DNA of 64,000 nucleotides from positions 30,363,608-30,427,607 of the forward strand of contig NC_088300.1 in the NCBI RefSeq assembly GCF_032854445.1. The letters run 5' to 3'. Shown here piece after piece: positions 22,620 to 34,529 of the stretch (position 1 is its first letter; every line of letters starts with the position of its first letter). The notes beneath the pieces were generated by a model. That model was not told the DNA's origin. It saw nothing but the letters and a program-made list of their open reading frames with translations, and made no database searches. Source of the stretch: Liolophura sinensis (lineage: Eukaryota; Mollusca; Polyplacophora; Chitonida; Chitonidae). The position numbers were made by a program, and so were the translations under genes.

Positions 22620-23210
22620 GACGTTTAATAAATTGCAAACAAGTTCATTCCACAAGATTGGTGCTGGGAGAAATATAATTTGATACCATTAAATCCTTTA
22701 TATGCACAGTTAGAATAAGGCTCTGATTGACAAAGATGCCCGATTTCACCGATTGCGGTTGATGCTCACTGACTTGGTTTTCCTCAGTGTGCAGTAGTTC
22801 TTTACATGAAATATTACCAAACAATATAGTTAAAGACGTACAGCACAGAGAGTAAAACCATAACAGCGACGACAGTGTGATAGTTGGCATATGGTGACAC
22901 GTAACGGGTGAAATACGGTGTCTTGTCAATTTACCTCAGTCAGGGTTTTATTCTAACTGTCCATGTAAATGCATAAATAGTAGCAATTGGCGCTCCCAGC
23001 ACCATGGCTTAACCAGAATTAAGTTTTAAAAAAATACAGTGACATTAACTGCAATTTATTAGACGTCACGGGTGTAGAATTACTCGAAATGCTGTGTTTT
23101 CATCACATTTAACATACAATCACATTAAAACAATGCAAAGGGACTAGGCCTCGGGGATGCTTGGTCCACTAACACAATCCTGGTTTATGCAGGAATACAA
23201 TATAATTACG
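22620..23210 (-). repeat. Family R fragment, inverted
   Basis: The reverse complement carries TATTTCACCCGTTACGTGTC, the CTATCACACTGTCGTCGCTG tract and GGTTTTACTCTCTGTGCTG. Further along it carries the segment matching 26370-26530 (TGCATAAAC, CCCGAGGCCT, GACGTCTAATAAATTGCA). It lies head-to-head with the direct fragment just upstream. Confidence 0.65.
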
Positions 23211-23409
23211 AATGTACAGATTCTTAGTTTGGAGTATAAGAGTATATGTCAAGAACTTTAAATAAAGCAACAAAACAGCACACGAAACTGTCGGTCAATA
23301 ACACCAGCACAGGTGCAGTATGGTGATGTCCATGTTTACAATCACCAAGTTAAAGCTTATGTCAGGCGCGTATTTGAGAACACATGCTGTAATCTATTAA
23401 TCTAGTCAG

Positions 23410-23650
23410 TAGTATTGAGACCGCTTCTGTGGCCTAATGGTAAGAGCGTCGAAGTCGGGAGAACTGAGATCAAACCCAGGACAGTTCACACCAAAATCTT
23501 TAAAAATGGTACTTGTTCCTGCCTCACTGTCGCACTGAGAGGTTAGAGCAGAATATAGGACTTGTTGGTCCCGTGTCTGTATCATGTGACCGGTGGGGTA
23601 TCATGTCTGGTGTCTTCGGCATAACATACATTGTGCCTATTTCCTCTGTG
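23410..23650 (+). mobile_element. SINE family B, fused to SINE A
   Basis: The tRNA-like head reads GACCGCTTCTGTGGCCTAAT, with A-box-like TGGCCTAATGG and B-box-like GAGATCAAACCC. The SINE B body follows (CACTGAGAGGTTAGAGCA, TATCATGTGACCGGTGGGG, GGTGTCTTCGGCATAA). The SINE B 3' end is missing and the sequence passes directly into a SINE A 3' half at about 23651. Confidence 0.75.
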
Positions 23651-23766
23651 TCGTGGGTTTCCTCCGGGCTTCGACCGGTTTCCTCCAACCATAATGCTGG
23701 TCGCCGTCGTATAAGTGAAATATTCTTGAGTACGGCATAAAACGCCAATCAAATAAATCAATAAAT
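23651..23766 (+). mobile_element. SINE family A, 3' half
   Basis: GTCGTGGGTTTCCTCCGGGC, then ATAATGCTGGTCGCCGTCGT and a CCAATCAAATAAAT tail. It is joined without spacer to the SINE B piece upstream. Confidence 0.85.
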
Positions 23767-24960
23767 ATTCCCTCTGTTCCCATGACTCCAATTGTAAAAT
23801 TGTTTCTTCCTGACCTCAGTGTGAAGATCTATAGACTTGATAGGTTTTGTGCAGTAATTTGTAACCGATGTTTTGTCTCAACAGATTTGAGGACGACGTA
23901 CGGATGAGGCCATAGAAAACTAACGCCTGTGATATTCAAATCAACCTGACTAACTACTATCATCTATGCACTGTAAAAAGGATGGTTAAATACGTATAGT
24001 GCGTGATGTGGTTCGCTAGTGTATGCTTAATGTATTCACACTGTATGGCAAACGTAGACTTTCTGGCCCGTAACTTCTTCTGATCAGAATTTTATACTTA
24101 ACACAATTGTTTTGGTAATATGTTACTGTTAGATATTGTCCATACATACATCTGCATTCAGCACCATGTTCAATAATGGGAAATCTATACAAATGAAAAT
24201 GAGGATACTGACCGACTGAAAATGAGAGAGTGGCCGATGGTGATCCGAACATTCCCTTGTGTTTTGGCTCTTTATGGGAAGTTTGTCTTGAGTGGATGAC
24301 TTTCTCGTTGACTGCCCTGTAGGAAATACTCGTGATGGCCACTGTATTCACCTTAAAGGCTATTACTCACAAGTCGGGCGCCTCCGTGGCTGAAAGGATT
24401 AGCACGCCAATGCGGCGCAATCCAATGCGGAGCAATCCAAGTCATGCTGACTTCCTCTCCGTCCGTACGTACAAGTGAAATATTCTGGAATACGACGTAA
24501 ACCACAAATCAAATAAATAAATAAATTACCCACAAGCTGGTCTGACCAGGGATGCAATCTATGTAACTACTGCTCAGTCTTTTTAATGGCAGTTCCGCCC
24601 TTTGTTGTTGTTGTCAGAAGTGACTTCTTGTCTATGGCCTCCCTAGCGAATTGTTGCTGTTGCTTTTTTTATTACATTTTACAAACTTTTCTTTGCGAAT
24701 ACAAAATTGAAATGCTCGTCACAAAAACGACTGTCAGTCAAATCTCTCTAGACACTAGAATGTCACCCACGCCCTAGACTAATTGAATTTTTATCCTTTA
24801 CACATTTCCATTGGTGTAAAATATGATCACAGGTAAATAACGGGGTTGGACTTTACAAGAAAGTTTACCCTTTTCATTGGATAGTGCTGACAATAGACAT
24901 TGGTGAATGTATGACCACAACTGAAACAGTTCCTTGTCAGTCAGCTAGGTGAAATAAATA
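23767..24960 (+). repeat. Family R fragment split by a SINE
   Basis: Shares with 26020-27560 and 30700-31720 the ordered tracts TGTAACCGATG, GATGAGGCCATAGAAAACTA, CATTCACACTG-like followed by GTAGACTTTCTGGCCC, and a CACCTTAAAGGCTATTA tract. A SINE A (24374-24524) interrupts it inside the last tract. Frames at 24016-24351 and 24586-24777 are not conserved in other copies and are not called. Confidence 0.6.
24374..24524 (+). mobile_element. SINE family A, internally deleted, with TSD
   Basis: Flanked by ATTACTCACAAG (24362-24373) and ATTACCCACAAG (24525-24536), a 12-bp duplication with one difference. The head GGGCGCCTCCGTGGCTGAAA is joined through a short repeated CAATGCGG and CAATCC stretch to a body that lacks the central ACCTGCGGATGG region. 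Confidence 0.85.
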
Positions 24961-25029
24961 TATTTTTATTTTATACGTTTCTATCATATTAACATCATAT
25001 GAGGGAAGGTAGACATATTAAAGTAAAAC

Positions 25030-27560
25030 TGTTACCTCAGCTGAGACGATTTTGCTTTATTTCCAGTGGCCGGATATCTAAACACTGTGTTGCTTAATTT
25101 TGTAAATCACTCTAAATCAAAATAACTGCCAAGAGACAAATGAGACGACATCACTGGTTACGTGTGGCGATTGGCCAACTTTCACTGTTATTACTCCATT
25201 GTTCACTGCTCCAGTTTTACTCTTTATGTTGTAGGCTAAACGATTTGAGTGTTCCAATGCTTGATCTGCAGTGTTCAATTTGTGAACTAAAAGTTTACAG
25301 TATAAGTACAGTTTAAAAGACTATAAATTGAAAGTAACTGTAATCTTTTCTCATCTGAGTTTTCTTTGGCGTGACAATCTGGCATTATTGAACACGCAGG
25401 AAGCCCTGCTGAACATCCAGGGACAAACAAAACAAGACACGAAACTGACACGAAAAAAGAGTGTTGTAATCTTGTGACGTCACAGTTTTTAATAACTAAG
25501 TTATACGTTATGTTTTAGCCGAGAGTACGCTGTGTGGTCTATTTTAATGGCCAGTAGTATAAACGATATTTCAAGGTACTAGGAATACATTTAGCAAACG
25601 TCTTAAGACTTAGGTAAAAATCAAATACAGCTACTGTTACGAACCCCTCCTTTAAACATTGTATTATATATTTTTGTCTTTTATCGTGTCAATGTGTATA
25701 TTATAGCCTCCACTGTAATTTAGCCGAGTGTTCTCCAGGTTTAGGTGTCTATGAGTTTAGTGCCATTGCAAATAGAGTGTACATTCTGGAATCTCAGTCA
25801 TTTACTCAAGTCACCTTGTGAGCAGTCATATTTACTGTCATCCACAGGTAGTTATCTATCCAACTGTCATCCGTCGATCCGTCGAGTATTCCATCCCGAT
25901 TTGGACCCGGATTTGGACGCTGTCTTCAGTAAGTCACTGAATATGGCTTTGTAAGCACTTAACTCTTGCGTTCTCTTAATAAATACTTGTCCAGGGCTTC
26001 ATTACACGTCCCTAGCAACTGTCAATCACAAATAAACAATCCATGTACAAAATTGTCTGCAACTCGTCTTACCATAAAATTGATTCTCTTGACTTCAGTA
26101 TGAAGATCAGCTGTTTCTTCATGATTCGATTGAGACTTTCTAACCGATGATTGGTCGATACACTGGAAGACGAATGTATTAGATCATCTACTGTTATTTA
26201 TGAATTGGTTAAGTACTATAAAGCATGACGTGGTTATTTGGCGTATACTTACTGTATTCACACTACGTAGACTGTCTGGCCCCTAACTTCTTCTAACCAT
26301 CATTTTACACTTAGCACCTTGTTCCGGTAATATATCTGTATGTTACGCTCTGTAGCCTGTCATGCACACATGGTATTCCTGCATAAACAGAGATTCTGCT
26401 GGCGGACTAAGCATTCCCGAGGCCTGGTCCCCTTGCACTGTGTTAATGTCTTTGTAATTTAAATGTGATGAAAATACAGCATTTGGAGTGACTTTCAAAT
26501 TGTGACGTCTAATAAATTGCAATTAACATCCCTCCATTGTTTACTTAATTCTGTATAAGCCATCGTGCTATGGGGCGTGTAATTTGCTACCATGTTCATG
26601 TTACTTGTAAGCTTTCCCACAGAGTATTTTCACCGGTTACGTGCTACCATTTTCCAGCAATGACTGTTCTGGTTTTACTCTCTTTGCTGTAGTCTTTTAT
26701 ACTCTTTTATGACATTGTCTATAAATATATTCGCACTCGGAAATCAATATAAATGTAAAATGGCAATAGTTACCGTCGTGATCTGAACAATGTTCAGAGT
26801 CGATGAAATTTCTGACTGAGTTCCCTGCCCAGACCATCCGAGATGACCAGAGACTACTGTTTTCACCATAAAGGCTATTACCCAATAAGTGGTCTAGCCT
26901 CTTGAGAAGACTCAACTACTGTACTGTAACTACTGCTCCTCCATGGAAATGGGCGTTCGGTCGTCTGTTGTGGCCTTCAGTGACTTTTGGAGTGTGTCCA
27001 TCTCAACGAATAGTTCCTAACGTTCATTAACACCCGCACTGTGCAAACGTAAGATACAGATATGCGTCATAACAAATGCGTCTCAACCTCAGAATGTCAA
27101 TCAAGCCCTGGCATAATTGACTTTGATACCATTCACACATTCATACCATTAATCACCTTGCCGTAAAGCTGCCATCGTTTATTAAATTTCACAAAACTTA
27201 GCAATTACAGAATAGAGATGTGCACGACAATAAATCAGAATGATTGGCAACCAAAACCGACTCTACCCAACTTTAGAATGTCGATCATGCCCTTGCTTAA
27301 TCAACTTATTATCATTCAAACATTTCAACGGCTGAAAAAAGTCTTGTAATTTACATAGCGGGTCGTTAGTATACAGAACGTGATGCCCTTTACGTTTGAA
27401 AATGTTGGCAATAGACAAATGTAAATGTATCGGTGTGATGCGAACAGTGTAATTGACGTAAATTATAAGTGCATCACCTGATGGATGCAGTGCTGGATGT
27501 TTTATGCAGTTCCTGTGGATTTCATTCGTATATCTTAAAATTATATCAGAAAAGGAAGGC
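25030..27560 (+). repeat. Family R copies, direct, complex
   Basis: Ordered landmarks include ACATCACTGGTTACGTGTGG (25149) and the GTAACCGATG-like tract with GAAGACGAATG near 26150-26180. They continue with TACTGTATTCACACTACG (26250), ACGTCTAATAAATTGCAATT (26507), TTTTCACCGGTTACGTGCTA (26627) and CACCATAAAGGCTATTACCC (26866). The two CACCGG-type tracts about 1.5 kb apart show that at least two copies or a duplication are present. No conserved reading frame. Confidence 0.6.
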
Positions 27561-29499
27561 ATAATCTTGTGATCCCAGAAAGGATGACTTCTTCTTAATT
27601 ATCACCGCTCACTACTATAAACATTTTACGTTTTTATTATTGTTCAATACCCTACTAAAGGTTGGGCGTTTTACAAATCCTTACACATTGTTGATAACAG
27701 AAAACAAGATTTTTCTTATTCACATAAGTTTCTCACGGTTTTTAGATGCAAATTTCATAAATGAATATTTCTTGCATCGAAGACAATAACCTCACAGGAT
27801 TGTACACAACTCTCACATCTTGTGAACGAGGAAATAGGGAAGTTGAGGTAGGAGGCTGTGATCTCTCAAACACCAATTTAACTTTTGACCGCTTATTATA
27901 CTTCAATGCTATGCCTGTAAAGTCATACATAATACTGGTTACATGGCTTGTTTGGAGTTTCTTCCTTTCACATGCATATTTCAAAAACGTAAAACTAAGA
28001 AGCATTTGCTGCCAAATTAGAGTTTTATTCCTACACACACATCTTTCAAGAACGTAAAGCTGATAAGCATTAGAAAATATGATATTATTAGGCTTACAGC
28101 ATACCTCATTTAGGGTTGTATTGTAACAGTTCAAGTAAAGGCTTAAATGGTAACAAATTACGAGCCCCCTCACATCATCGCTTACACCGAAGTAGGCAAA
28201 TAAATATTGCAGTGATGTTAATTGCAATTTATTAGATGTCACTGGTCTAGTACAGGTTAAATACCCATTCTTTACTGTGAGAGAAATGTTACTATATACC
28301 TACGTATATAGACTTTTCAAGATCCAAGACGCCTGACATGTCTGCACAAGGTACATCAGGAATGCACGGATATGTGTATGCCTTTGGTTGACATACCCAG
28401 TTGACATGACAGAGGTTTATACGGCCACCACACCACGCCGGTAAAACAGCTTATGTCTTCAGCAGACCAGCCATATCCTATTCACACAGCATGTGCTATC
28501 TGTAAAATAACTTGGACACGACCCGTTCTGTAGCAGTGAAGGTAGTGCCTTTAGACTCCAATGATTTCTGTCTAACACGCCTCTGTTGATCATTTTCAAC
28601 TCCATTGGGAATCCATCCTGGTTTTTCTACAGCGATACCAATCTGTGTACTCCTGTACCCTCCTTTGTAACGTACGATGACCTGTAAAGTGTGTACTGAA
28701 TGTAAGTGGAGTGTAATGGTATCACACGAACGTTGACACAGGGGAAGGCAGTTTTAGGACATACACAGCAACGCTCCTAATGCTATCCAGTTTTCCGGAA
28801 TTTGGATCTTGCCGCCATGTAACCACAGAGGTGACTGGATAGAAAAAAAAAACATTTTATCACTGTGCTGTATTTCTACATTGTCTTCTGTGCTAAATAA
28901 ACTCACCGCTTTAAAAACGGTGAACTCAACTTCAAAAGTCTGTGCTCATTTTGACTGAGGAATGGATCAAAATCGAGAATCCGAACTTATCCATGTATAC
29001 AACAAAAGTGCCCAGAGTATACCACCGCTTATCACGTGGTATCCGATAAACATCCTGTATCGCTTCGGTTGCTTCACAATTAGAAATATGCCAACCTCTT
29101 GGGTGGAAATTGTGAACTGAATCTTGGGAAATCTAAGTTAAGAGTAATGTAAGAGTTAACCACTCGTTGAAAACCGAAACTCCGTTTTTAAAAACTACTA
29201 CTTCGCTAATCAATGTTGCTATGCAGTTAAGAACCCATTGACTATTTTTATATTTTCAAGCAACTCTGAAACAGTTACTACCAAACACATTACTATCCAT
29301 TTACAAAACTCTGGGTTGTAATTTTTGAAGTCTGTTTTTTTCATATTTTTCAGTACAGCCTTAAACACCTGTAAAATATATAAATAAATACATGAACTCA
29401 TCCATTTGCAGTTATACTCTTGCAGTCGCTTCAGACGACTGCTCCGTTTTAAGTGTGAAGGAAGCATCTGTAAGGAAGGAATACTTTGTCAAAACTGGT
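27561..29499. repeat. Family R-related and unassigned sequence
   Basis: The segment 28200-28255 is an inverted piece of family R (TGATGTTAATTGCAATTTAT). The segment 28460-28610 matches 32920-33070 (CAGCATGTGCTATCTGTAAA, TTGGACACGACCC, CACGCCTCTGTTGATCATTT). A 166-codon minus-strand frame at 27742-28242 has no recognised domain, and I do not see it preserved in the related stretch near 32080-32280, so I do not call it a gene. Confidence 0.5.
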
Positions 29500-31720
29500 A
29501 TATAGATGAACAATGATATACAGTGCAAGAGCTACAAAACCAACAAAACTAAACACACGAGTATTTCTATGGAACTTTATAAATCCACCTATGCATAATA
29601 TCCTTAAAAGCTCTGATAGTATCAAGGATAGATCAAGTCTTAAGCAGAATTCATAAACACTATGGAAATTATGTTTTTTAAGTAATTAAGTACGAATAAA
29701 TGTATGTATTTAATGACGTGCATTTTTCGTGACATATATTTCAAATGCATTTTACCAAGTAAAAGATCAGTCCATCAGAAATGTTTATGAGATGCTGCAG
29801 AAATGTTTATACGATTCGGCAGAAATGTATTTGCTTGTAAATATTACCCTGTGGTGATACTGATAAACAAAGAGGCAATGTTTGGATGTTGGTTTACAAG
29901 GGATGAGACTATTATGTAAAAGAAAGGCCCCGTTTTCTATGCCGTTAAATACACTTACATCTTTTAGAGTCACCACATAAAAGTTCTGAGAAATACGCAT
30001 GCCTGGTAATTCCTTCCTCGCCTGACAGTAGAACATCCGGTACGACACTCGTTGTCTTTAGGAACCACACAAATTATCTGGCACCTGCAGCAATTAAGGG
30101 GAGCTCCTATTCGGCGTGAGAAGTAACTTGTTTTGGTCAGTTAGACAGCGCCACAGATGTGATCGATGACATTTCAGGGTGGCTTCGTTAATCAATATTC
30201 ATGACAAAAAGAGACACCAGGCTTAGAACAGTCAGAGATATAGAAACACTAATTAATGTACTAAGCTACACAGTAATGTGACAAATCACGCTACATTTGT
30301 GGGCGTGTTTGATGAAAAAAAGAGCGAAAGGCAAAAGGCAGTACGTGTTTTTTTTTCAGGTCATACGCTGAAAATAGCAATTTAATAGGACCCGATGCGA
30401 GAATAGTGAAGTACAGATATATTTACGAGCACCCTTCTTATTTCTGCTTATTTATACAGGACCACGTTGGCGGTTTTAAAAATTTTGTTTTCTAATGTTG
30501 GTCATTTCGAATGCAATTTTTGCCCAATATTGAAAGATGCAGGTCACAGTAAAAGCTTTAATGGACGTGTTTTTACTCACTACCTCTATCTGCTTGTTAC
30601 CTTATCCACTGCAAGAAATAATCAGTCCTGGATACAGCTCTGTACCAGTTATTTTCACTGTAACATGGATGTGTCTTGGCAGGAATATGAACATATGCTG
30701 TGCGCTGCTATCAAGCCTGCTGTAGGATGAGGCTGTGGAAAACTAGGACGTGTGATATCCAAATTGCCATCAACTCCTGGAAGTAGATCCTGTGTATTTT
30801 AATGTATCCACGCTGTATAATGTACATGGATTTTCCCGCCCGTCACTGCTCTTAGCCATGATTCCACACACAACATAACGGTTTTAGACATTGTCCACGC
30901 ATATTTCTACAACCAGTGCAACGATCAATAATCAGTAACAACAATTATGGCAACGCTGACAATAATGGCAATGACCAGTCAGGGGGCTGTTTCTTAAAGC
31001 GGTCGTAACGTTACTCCGGTCGTACCAAGGCGGCGTATGCCGTCAGCATACACTGTCGTGGTGATTAGGCCCAGCGTAAGGTTACGATCCCTGTGAGAAA
31101 CAGCCCCCTGAAGAGTCCAGTATTCCGGCCTCTGGTAGGGAAGATTGTCTTGAGTAGATGTCTTTTTCAATGACTGTCATGTGCGACTCATTCGTTGTGA
31201 CTAGTAACCATTGTTTTCACCATAAAGGCTATTATCCACAAATTGGTCTAGCCTCTTGGGGAGACTCTCTGTGTAACAACAGCTCGGCCCTTGTAATTGA
31301 CGTTCGGTCTACCGTTGTGAACCTCGGTGATTTCTGGAATGTGTCTTTCCAAGGGAAACGTTTGCTGTTGTTCATTAATTTCATTTCATACAACCCGTAC
31401 ATCGCAAATGTAAGACAGAAATGTCCGTCATAATAAATGCGTCTCATGTTTTGAATGTCAGTCTAATCTAAGTTCTAATCTGATTGATTTTTGTACCATT
31501 TACACATCTCAACTGCTGTAAACTATCTTGCAAATTACATACCAGGAATGTGAACGTGATTTCCATTTCGTTGGACAATGCGGGATACAGATAGTTCGTT
31601 ATTTACTTTAAGTGCGTCCTCTGTTGGATGAAATTTTGTATGTTTTCATTTAGTTGCTGATTATCACATTAATATGAAAATTGTACCCGGAAGGAAGATA
31701 TGCTAGAGTAAACTTGTGAC
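29500..31720 (+). repeat. Family R copy, direct
   Basis: Carries the R landmarks in the same order as 36000-37804: a TTTCAAATGCATTTTACCAA tract (29740), TTCCTCGCCTGACAGTAGAA (30013), ACACAAATTATCTGGCACC (30067), GATCGATGACATTTC (30160), an AATATGAACATATGCTG tract (30684) and CACCATAAAGGCTATTATCC (31219). A 131-bp palindromic MITE (30980-31110) has inserted into it. No coding frame is shared between copies. Confidence 0.65.
30980..31110. mobile_element. Compact palindromic MITE
   Basis: The termini CAGGGGGCTGTTTCT and AGAAACAGCCCCCTG are perfect reverse complements. The pairing continues with mismatches into TTAAAGCGGTCGTAAC on one side and GTTACGATCCCTGTG on the other. The interior has further GGCGGC and CAGCATAC symmetry. 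The whole 131 bp could fold into a long hairpin. It is non-coding, and no TSD is clear. Confidence 0.85.
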
Positions 31721-31825
31721 AACAGATAGATCTTTATTCCCACTTTCTCACATATACATGTATAAACACTGTGTGTTTCTATTATTGTCTAATCCGATGG
31801 CAAACATTGGCCGTTTTAAGGATCT

Positions 31826-32024
31826 TCACCAATGCGGTCGCTGTTAGTTCAAGTCCAGCTTATGCTGGCTTCCTTTCCGGCCGTAAGTGGGAAGGTCTGG
31901 CAGCAACCTGTGGATGTTCTGGGTTTCTCCCGGGCCCTGCCCGGTTTCCTCCCACTGATCGCCGTCGTATAAGTGAAATATTCTTGAGTACGACGTAAAA
32001 CACCAATCAAACAAATAAATAAAT
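31826..32024 (+). mobile_element. SINE family A, 5'-truncated
   Basis: Starts at TCACCAATGCGGTCGCTGTT. It has a B-box-like AGTTCAAGTCC, the GTGGGAAGGTCTGGCAGCAA tract and the CACCAATCAAACAAATAAAT tail. It is missing the first 50 or so bases of the head and a few bases at CCCACCATAATG. Confidence 0.9.
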
Positions 32025-32039
32025 TTTAACCATGTGCAC

Positions 32040-33330
32040 ACACCTTAGAGATACTAGAAACCAAGATTTTTCATAATAAGCTCACAGAACAATACATCTC
32101 TCACAGATCCTGTGATCAAGCTTTTACTTCAACTCCACTTTCTTTCGCCCATCTACGGTATGTAGAAGTTTTTAGCTTGGGGCTGTGGTCTCTCAAGAAC
32201 CAATTTGGCCCCTCCATGGAGTCAGTACATCAGGAGTGTCTTGCTCTCAACGAACGGGTTGTCGCGCTTATCTGATGCCATGAACTCACTTTCGAATGTG
32301 GATCGAATATGACAGGATTAGTGAATCTATTCAACCGACAAAATTTGTTTTAGTTATTGTAATTCAATAGTGTTCATGTAATGTCATGCTCAATACGGAT
32401 TACACGGCTTCCCCTATCCCAGAATTAACACTCCGTCAGGGCAATGGCGTAAACACTCTATCACTGAGCACTTCGAATGTTAACCAAGTTACACCGTTGT
32501 AACATCTGACGCCGACATTACACCAAATGCTGGCTAAACTCTTTCATATTGATCAATAATATGTCAATATTCTTCTAATCACAAACTGGCTTCGATGCCT
32601 CAGCTGGTAGAGCGTCCGCTTCTGGAGTCAATCCTGGGTCGGATCACACTTAAGACCTTAAAAGAGGACGCTGTAGCTTTCTCGCTTGGCGTTCGGCACT
32701 AAGGGGATAGTGCAATGACTGGCTGGCCCGTATCAATATAGTGGCTCGGGTGGGGCAACTTACTTGCCTTCGGTAAGTCGTCTCAATGAAGCAGCTTAAG
32801 ATGAAAGAACGGTGGGAATCCGTCCTGCAACAAGGAGGCACATTACATGAACATTAATGATTCCTTCGTCGTCATATGACTGAGAATGTTTTGTGAACGA
32901 CATCAAAGAATGTCTCAGCAGACCATTCATGAAATCATATCCACAGAGGATGTGTTATCTGTAGAATAGCTTGGACACACCCTGGTCTGCGGGAGAGGAG
33001 GAAATGTCATTTGGTTCCATAGATTTCTTTACAACACGCCTCTGCTGATCATTTTGAACTCCATGTGGAAAATGCCCTGATTGTTAGACACGCACACCGA
33101 TCTATATATGTACTCCTGTGTGACATGCGATGACCCTTAAAGCATTTGACTGTGTATTAACTGACCAAGTGGAGTATAAGGGTGTCATTCGAAGGTTTAG
33201 ATGGTCGAATGCAGATTTCAGTCCAGCCATGCTTTTGTTTCCAAACTGTGGATCTTGACAGCAGATAAAGACACACTTCTAGTGTAGTAAAAATAGTTAT
33301 TTTTATGTCATTTTTTCGTTATAAATTTTA
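32040..33330 (+). repeat. Family R-related copy with a SINE B inside
   Basis: Shares with 27700-28780 the CTGTGGTCTCTCAAGAACCA tract (32185), GATGTGTTATCTGTAGAATA (32949), CTTGGACACACCCTGG and CACGCCTCTGCTGATCATTT (33036). The SINE B at 32590-32890 lies between these landmarks. Confidence 0.55.
32590..32890 (+). mobile_element. SINE family B, nearly complete
   Basis: The head CTTCGATGCCTCAGCTGGTA with GAGCGTCCGCTTCTGGAGTC is tRNA-like, followed by a decayed B box (GGGTCGGATCAC). The body continues with CTTGGCGTTCGGCACTAAGG, ATAGTGCAATGACTGG, GGGCAACTTACTTGCC and TTCGGTAAGTCGTCTCAATG. It ends near CGTCGTCATATGACTGAGAA. Confidence 0.85.
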
Positions 33331-34220
33331 TCTATCTACGTTAAACCACGACCCATGACTTAAAAAGTTCCGTGTTTTCTTTTACTAGAAGTACAGTTTT
33401 GAAAACAGGAATCAAGAAATACGAATACCTTTTCGAACGCGGCCATTTTGATAGGTGGCCAAAGCGAAGTGAATCAAGAAAAAAACCGCGCTTCGCAAGG
33501 TATCTGACAAATCTCCTGGCTTATGGCAATAGCAGAACCAGCGAAAGCTGGATTTTGAACAACAATTTTATTTGTCCGCGACCGACGGACTGTAGCGACG
33601 AATAACGCTTTCGTCGAATGCAGGCCCTGGGGATTGTTGAGTAATCTGTTGTAGTGTCTAGCATTGTCCATTGACATTTCCTAACCCGATGGCGAGACGA
33701 TACGCGAGTTAACCCAGGGCTATGTAAATACTAGACAACTGTTATAGGAGGATTTAATCGCGGCTTTCTCACGTTTGTCTGAGATTTGCAGTGCGTTTAT
33801 AGTCGGACACCTGTGATATTTGCTAACAGACTCCCTTGATAAATCTGTTAGTATATTCATCTGGCAAAATTCAATAACGCCAGTACGGTGGGCGAAATTG
33901 TGGAGAAATATGTGACACATTACAGGGTTATATATCCTCAAACATGAATACAATTGTATAGCAAGGACATCAATGGAATGGGTCAAGTGCTAGCTGGTGG
34001 ACGCGTTGTCAGTTCTGCCTGAAGAGGTGATACGTCTCCAACGATCCGGAACTATATCCAGATAACATACGATATCACCAAAATTATACTCACACCAAAG
34101 GAGACACACCGGTCGCACATTCGATTTAAATTAAGTTAAATCTTCTACAAAGCATAACCATTAATTTGTCAGGTATTATTACCATCAGCTTTAACCTGCG
34201 ACACATACATTTAGAACGAC
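33331..34220. other. Unassigned stretch
   Basis: Short frames of 67-88 codons on both strands with no domain. No repeat recognised. Confidence 0.4.
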
Positions 34221-34232
34221 ATGGTTGTACCT

Positions 34233-34520
34233 AAAGGATTATATATATACCAGGACATGTTGAAATATGTTGAGAAATCTAAAGGATTATATATATACCA
34301 GGACATGTTGAAATATGTTGAGAAATCTAAAGGATTATATATATACCAGGACATGTTGAAATATGTTGAGAAATCTAAAGGATTATATATATACCAGGAC
34401 ATGTTGAAATATGTTGAGAAATCTAAAGGATTATATATATACCAGGACATGTTGAAATATGTTGAGAAATCTAAAGGATTATATATATACCAGGACATGT
34501 TGAAATATGTTGAGAAATCT
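34233..34520. repeat. 48-bp minisatellite, six apparently identical units
   Basis: Six tandem 48-bp units, each starting AAAGGATTATATATATACCA and ending TTGAGAAATCT, with no difference that I can see. Because 48 is a multiple of three and a unit lacks stops in some frames, both strands stay open across the array. The plus frame 34221-34613 encodes a 16-residue repeat, KGLYIYQDMLKYVEKS. The opposite strand at 34211-34498 also has a 16-residue repeat. No known protein repeat was recognised, so coding is not supported. Confidence 0.95.
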
Positions 34521-34529
34521 GAAAGCTTC

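Noticed and set aside
27742-28242. 166-codon minus-strand open frame
   Set aside because: No recognised domain, overlaps a contradicting plus-strand frame (27761-28057) and lies in repeat-related sequence; I saw no sign that the frame is kept in the related region near 32080-32280.
34211-34498. Minus-strand frame across the 48-bp repeat with a 16-residue repeat
   Set aside because: Open only because the repeat length is a multiple of three; no evidence for a gene on this strand.
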